Made by a program: the position numbers and the translations under genes. From the NCBI GenBank assembly GCA_029961005.1, contig JASBVW010000006.1, forward strand, positions 1-16,663: a stretch of DNA of 16,663 nt, in the 5' to 3' direction. This stretch comes from Bacillota bacterium (GTDB lineage Bacteria; Bacillota; UBA5301; JASBVW01). The notes under the pieces were generated by a model, which was not told where the DNA came from, did no database searches, and saw nothing but the letters and a program-made list of their open reading frames with translations. Below are positions 14,574 through 16,663 of this stretch, in pieces (the first letter of the stretch is position 1; each line of letters starts with the position of its first letter).

Positions 14574-15194
14574 TTGTTGTCGCAAAGCGTATTCATTTTA
14601 GCAGCCTCAATTATTTTAGGCTATCTCCTCGGCTCCATCCCAACCGGGGTTCTGGTCAGCCGGTGGGGCTACGGGTTGGACCTTAGGCGGGCGGGCAGCG
14701 GGAACATCGGCGCCACCAACGCCTTGCGCGTTCTGGGCCCCGGACCCGCTCTACTGGTGCTGCTCGTAGACGTGGCCAAAGGTACTCTCTCGGTCTGGCT
14801 GGCTCGCCTGCTAGGCGGCGGACTGACCGCCCAGGTCTTGGCCGGGATGGCCGCCGTCATAGGGCACAACTGGTCGCTTTATCTGGGCTTGCAAGGCGGG
14901 CGGGGCATCGCCACCACCCTGGGGGTACTCTTGGTTTTAATGCCGCAGGTAGTGGCCGTCCTCGCGGTCATCTGGGCGTTCGTAGTCGCTCTCACCCGGT
15001 ACGTCTCCTTGGGCTCGATTCTGGCCGCCGTGGCCTTCCCCTTCGTGGTTTGGGCCACTCGCCTGCCCTCCCTTTACCTGTCGGTCAGCGTGGTTTTGAG
15101 TGCCGCCGTCATCTACAAGCACCTGCCGAACTTACGGCGCTTGCTCCAAGGCACCGAGCACAAGCTGGGCCAGAAGAGCAAGCGGGAAGGGTGA
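14574..15194 (+). CDS. plsY: Glycerol-3-phosphate acyltransferase PlsY
   Basis: This 206-residue integral membrane enzyme uses acyl phosphate (from PlsX) to acylate glycerol 3-phosphate. The three family motifs are present: GSIPTGVLVSR (20-30), GSGNIGATNALR (41-52) and GHNWSLYLGLQGGRGIATT (97-115). Five or more hydrophobic segments span the chain, and a basic tail (181-206) ends it. The start is a TTG at 14574 or the adjacent TTG at 14577. A GGGGGTGA tract just upstream fits either, and the second has the better spacing. It lies four bases after der and five bases before gpsA, whose product supplies its substrate, so the pair forms a functional unit. Confidence 0.95.
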   Translation: MLSQSVFILAASIILGYLLGSIPTGVLVSRWGYGLDLRRAGSGNIGATNALRVLGPGPALLVLLVDVAKGTLSVWLARLLGGGLTAQVLAGMAAVIGHNWSLYLGLQGGRGIATTLGVLLVLMPQVVAVLAVIWAFVVALTRYVSLGSILAAVAFPFVVWATRLPSLYLSVSVVLSAAVIYKHLPNLRRLLQGTEHKLGQKSKREG

Positions 15195-15199
15195 AAAAG

Positions 15200-16225
15200 A
15201 TGGGAACGGCCATCTGCGTGGTAGGCGCGGGAGGCTGGGGGACCGCCCTGGCGATCCTCTTGGCTCAAAAGCACGGCCAAGTGCGGCTCTGGGTGCGCAA
15301 CCCGGAATACGCCAAGGAAATGGCCGCCCGCAGGGAAAATAGCCTCTACCTGCCGGGGGTGCAGCTTCCCCCGGGGGTGCAGCTCTTCTCTGACCTAGGG
15401 CAGGCCTTAACAGGAGCGGAGGTGGTGGTGAGTGCCGTCCCCGCCCAGGCCACCCGCGAGCTGGCCCGAAGGATGAGGGACTTCCTGGCACCGGAGGCAG
15501 TCGTCGTCAGCGTCAGCAAAGGCCTGGAAAAAGGCACCCACCAGCGCATGACCGAGGTACTCAAAGAAGAGCTGCCGTCCAGGTTCCACTCGCGCCTGGT
15601 GGTCCTCTCCGGCCCCAACCATGCCGAAGAGGTGGCCCGCAACATCCCCAGCGCTACGGTGGTGGCCTCCCATGACCGCGCCCTGGCCAGAAAGATTCAA
15701 GAGCTCTTTATGACCCCGTCCTTTCGCATCTATACCAATGCCGATGTGGTAGGGGTCGAAACCGGAGGGGCCCTCAAGAACATCATCGCGCTGGCCTCGG
15801 GCATCTCAGACGGTTTGGGTTTTGGCGACAACACCAAGGCTGCCCTCATGACCAGAGGGTTGGCCGAGATCACCCGCTTGGGCATGAGCATGGGCGCCCA
15901 CCCTCTGACCTTCGTCGGCCTCTCCGGAATGGGCGACCTGATTGCCACCTGCACCAGCAAGCACAGCCGCAACGCCCGGGCCGGGAAAGAGATCGGGCAG
16001 GGGAAGAAACTGGAGGAGGTGCTGGCGGGGACGCGCATGGTGGTGGAAGGGGTCTGGACCACCGTGGCCGCCTACGAACTGGCGCGCCAGCGCGGGGTGG
16101 AGATGCCCATTACCGAGAAGGTCTACCAAGTCCTCTTTGCAGGGCAAAACCCTCGAGAAGCGGTCTCCCACTTAATGGAACGCGACCCCACCTTCGAAGA
16201 GGCCTCCTACCCCGGCTACACTTAA
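15200..16225 (+). CDS. gpsA: NAD(P)-dependent glycerol-3-phosphate dehydrogenase
   Basis: This 341-residue cytoplasmic enzyme reduces dihydroxyacetone phosphate to glycerol 3-phosphate for phospholipid synthesis. The Rossmann motif is GAGGWGTALA (9-18). SVSKGLE with Lys107, SGPNHAEE (137-144), ETGGALKNIIALASGI with Lys193 (187-202), and GLSGMGDLIATCTSKHSRN (240-258) are the family blocks. The ATG at 15200 has GAAGGG eight bases upstream. An in-frame GTG at 15191 would add three residues but sits too close to that site. A short in-frame duplication near residues 52-62 is listed separately. The gene is the last of its operon and is followed by a terminator. Confidence 0.97.
   Translation: MGTAICVVGAGGWGTALAILLAQKHGQVRLWVRNPEYAKEMAARRENSLYLPGVQLPPGVQLFSDLGQALTGAEVVVSAVPAQATRELARRMRDFLAPEAVVVSVSKGLEKGTHQRMTEVLKEELPSRFHSRLVVLSGPNHAEEVARNIPSATVVASHDRALARKIQELFMTPSFRIYTNADVVGVETGGALKNIIALASGISDGLGFGDNTKAALMTRGLAEITRLGMSMGAHPLTFVGLSGMGDLIATCTSKHSRNARAGKEIGQGKKLEEVLAGTRMVVEGVWTTVAAYELARQRGVEMPITEKVYQVLFAGQNPREAVSHLMERDPTFEEASYPGYT
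15353..15384 (+). repeat. Short in-frame tandem duplication within gpsA
   Basis: CCGGGGGTGCAGCT occurs at 15353-15366 and again at 15371-15384, an exact 14-base match offset by 18 bases (six codons). It encodes PGVQL-P-PGVQL at GpsA residues 52-62. The first copy matches the usual GpsA motif (LPG followed by a hydrophobic pair); the second covers a variable loop, so the protein should tolerate it. Confidence 0.6.
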
Positions 16226-16229
16226 AAAC

Positions 16230-16265
16230 CTCCGGCGGCACTCGGTTGCCGCCGGGGCTTTTTTT
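16230..16265 (+). terminator. Intrinsic terminator after gpsA
   Basis: An 11 bp stem pairs 16230-16240 (CTCCGGCGGCA) with 16247-16257 (TGCCGCCGGGG), with one T-G wobble and a six-base loop. It is followed after one C by a run of seven T and then CTTTT. It starts four bases past the gpsA stop and separates the der-plsY-gpsA operon from spoIVA. Confidence 0.92.
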
Positions 16266-16273
16266 CTTTTCAA

Positions 16274-16301
16274 GTATAATGTCGTGCCCTCGTCATATAT
16301 A
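16274..16301 (+). promoter_or_regulatory. Possible sigma-E-type promoter of spoIVA
   Basis: GTATAAT at 16274-16280 and CATATATA at 16294-16301, separated by 13 bases, partly match the sigma-E consensus (an ATA-type -35 and a CATA-type -10). The spacing is about one base short and there are two mismatches in each box. spoIVA is sigma-E dependent in B. subtilis, so the position, about 50 bases before the start, is sensible. TATAAT at 16275-16280 could instead be a housekeeping -10, but its -35 would fall inside the terminator stem and does not match TTGACA. Confidence 0.4.
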
Positions 16302-16350
16302 TGTACCGGCTTACTGTCCAGGGGGTTGAAGTCGAGGGAGGGAAGACGGG

Positions 16351-16663
16351 ATGGAAAAGTTTGACCTCTTTAAGGACATCGCCGAACGCACGGGGGGCGA
16401 CATCTATTTGGGGGTGGTGGGGCCGGTCCGCACGGGCAAGTCCACCTTTATCAAGCGTTTTATGGAGCTTTTGGTCTTGCCGGCCATTCAGGACCCCAAC
16501 CTGCGGGCCCGCACCAAGGATGAACTGCCTCAGAGCGGGGCCGGCAAGACCATTATGACCACCGAACCCAAGTTTGTTCCCGAGGAGGCTATAGAGATCA
16601 AGGTCGAAGAAGGGATCTCTTTCCGCGTCCGGCTGGTGGACTGCGTGGGCTACACGGTCCAGG
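16351..16663 (+). CDS. spoIVA: Stage IV sporulation protein A, 5' part
   Basis: These are the first 104 codons of SpoIVA; the gene runs past the end of the window. SpoIVA is the ATPase that polymerises on the forespore surface and forms the base of the spore coat. The opening MEKFDLFKDIAERTGGDIYL is nearly that of B. subtilis SpoIVA. The Walker A motif GPVRTGKST (24-32) carries Lys30, TTEPKF carries Thr70 and Thr71, and LVDCVGY carries Asp97, all at the positions important for ATP hydrolysis in the B. subtilis protein. The ATG at 16351 has GGGAGG nine bases upstream. The gene stands behind a terminator and its own putative promoter, so it is probably transcribed alone. The B. subtilis protein is about 490 residues, so most of the gene is missing here. 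Confidence 0.95.
   Translation, partial: MEKFDLFKDIAERTGGDIYLGVVGPVRTGKSTFIKRFMELLVLPAIQDPNLRARTKDELPQSGAGKTIMTTEPKFVPEEAIEIKVEEGISFRVRLVDCVGYTVQ

Noticed and set aside
16301..16558. 85-codon + strand frame over the start of spoIVA
   Set aside because: It is in another frame than the highly conserved SpoIVA start and has no family-like sequence.

Overview
The window is 16.7 kb of GC-rich, gene-dense DNA, with almost every base on the + strand coding. It looks like the chromosome of a spore-forming Firmicute of class Clostridia, perhaps near the high-GC Moorella / Peptococcaceae group (inference). Three things support this: the sporulation genes spoIIP and spoIVA, an IspH-ribosomal protein S1 fusion of a type known in Clostridia, and strong GGAGG-type ribosome binding sites with frequent GTG and TTG starts. 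I see no transposase, tRNA, rRNA, phage gene or CRISPR array. The region reads as conserved chromosomal backbone.

Region A (1-9079) is one long co-directional run: the end of rluB, then aroH, hisC, aroF, tyrA, aroA, cmk, plsC and ispH-rpsA, closed by a clear intrinsic terminator at 9049-9079. The first block covers aromatic amino acid synthesis: the entry step (DAHP synthase), EPSP synthase, chorismate mutase, prephenate dehydrogenase and an aminotransferase that probably finishes tyrosine and/or phenylalanine. Behind it come CMP kinase, a 1-acyl-glycerol-3-phosphate acyltransferase and the IspH-S1 fusion. Several genes overlap by 4-17 bases, which suggests translational coupling.

Region B (9173-16265) is a second run: a multi-pass membrane protein resembling DUF1614, a SpoIIP-type cell wall hydrolase, two tandem DUF3189-like proteins, a PDZ/radical-SAM/DUF512 protein, der, plsY and gpsA, again ended by a strong terminator. 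Its first five genes form the least understood part of the window. I infer a sporulation-linked or envelope-linked module. From memory, Bacillus subtilis also has cmk, an S1-like gene, der, gpsA and spoIVA in this order, so the module appears to sit at a variable spot within a conserved backbone.

Region C (16266-16663) holds a possible sigma-E-type promoter and the first 104 codons of spoIVA, which runs off the end.

Across the window, GpsA, PlsY and PlsC supply three consecutive steps from dihydroxyacetone phosphate to phosphatidic acid. CMP kinase feeds the CTP pool used for CDP-diacylglycerol. The most interesting non-coding signal is in the 88-base ispH-rpsA leader, where an anti-Shine-Dalgarno-like element could pair either with a nearby GGAGG or with the ispH ribosome binding site.
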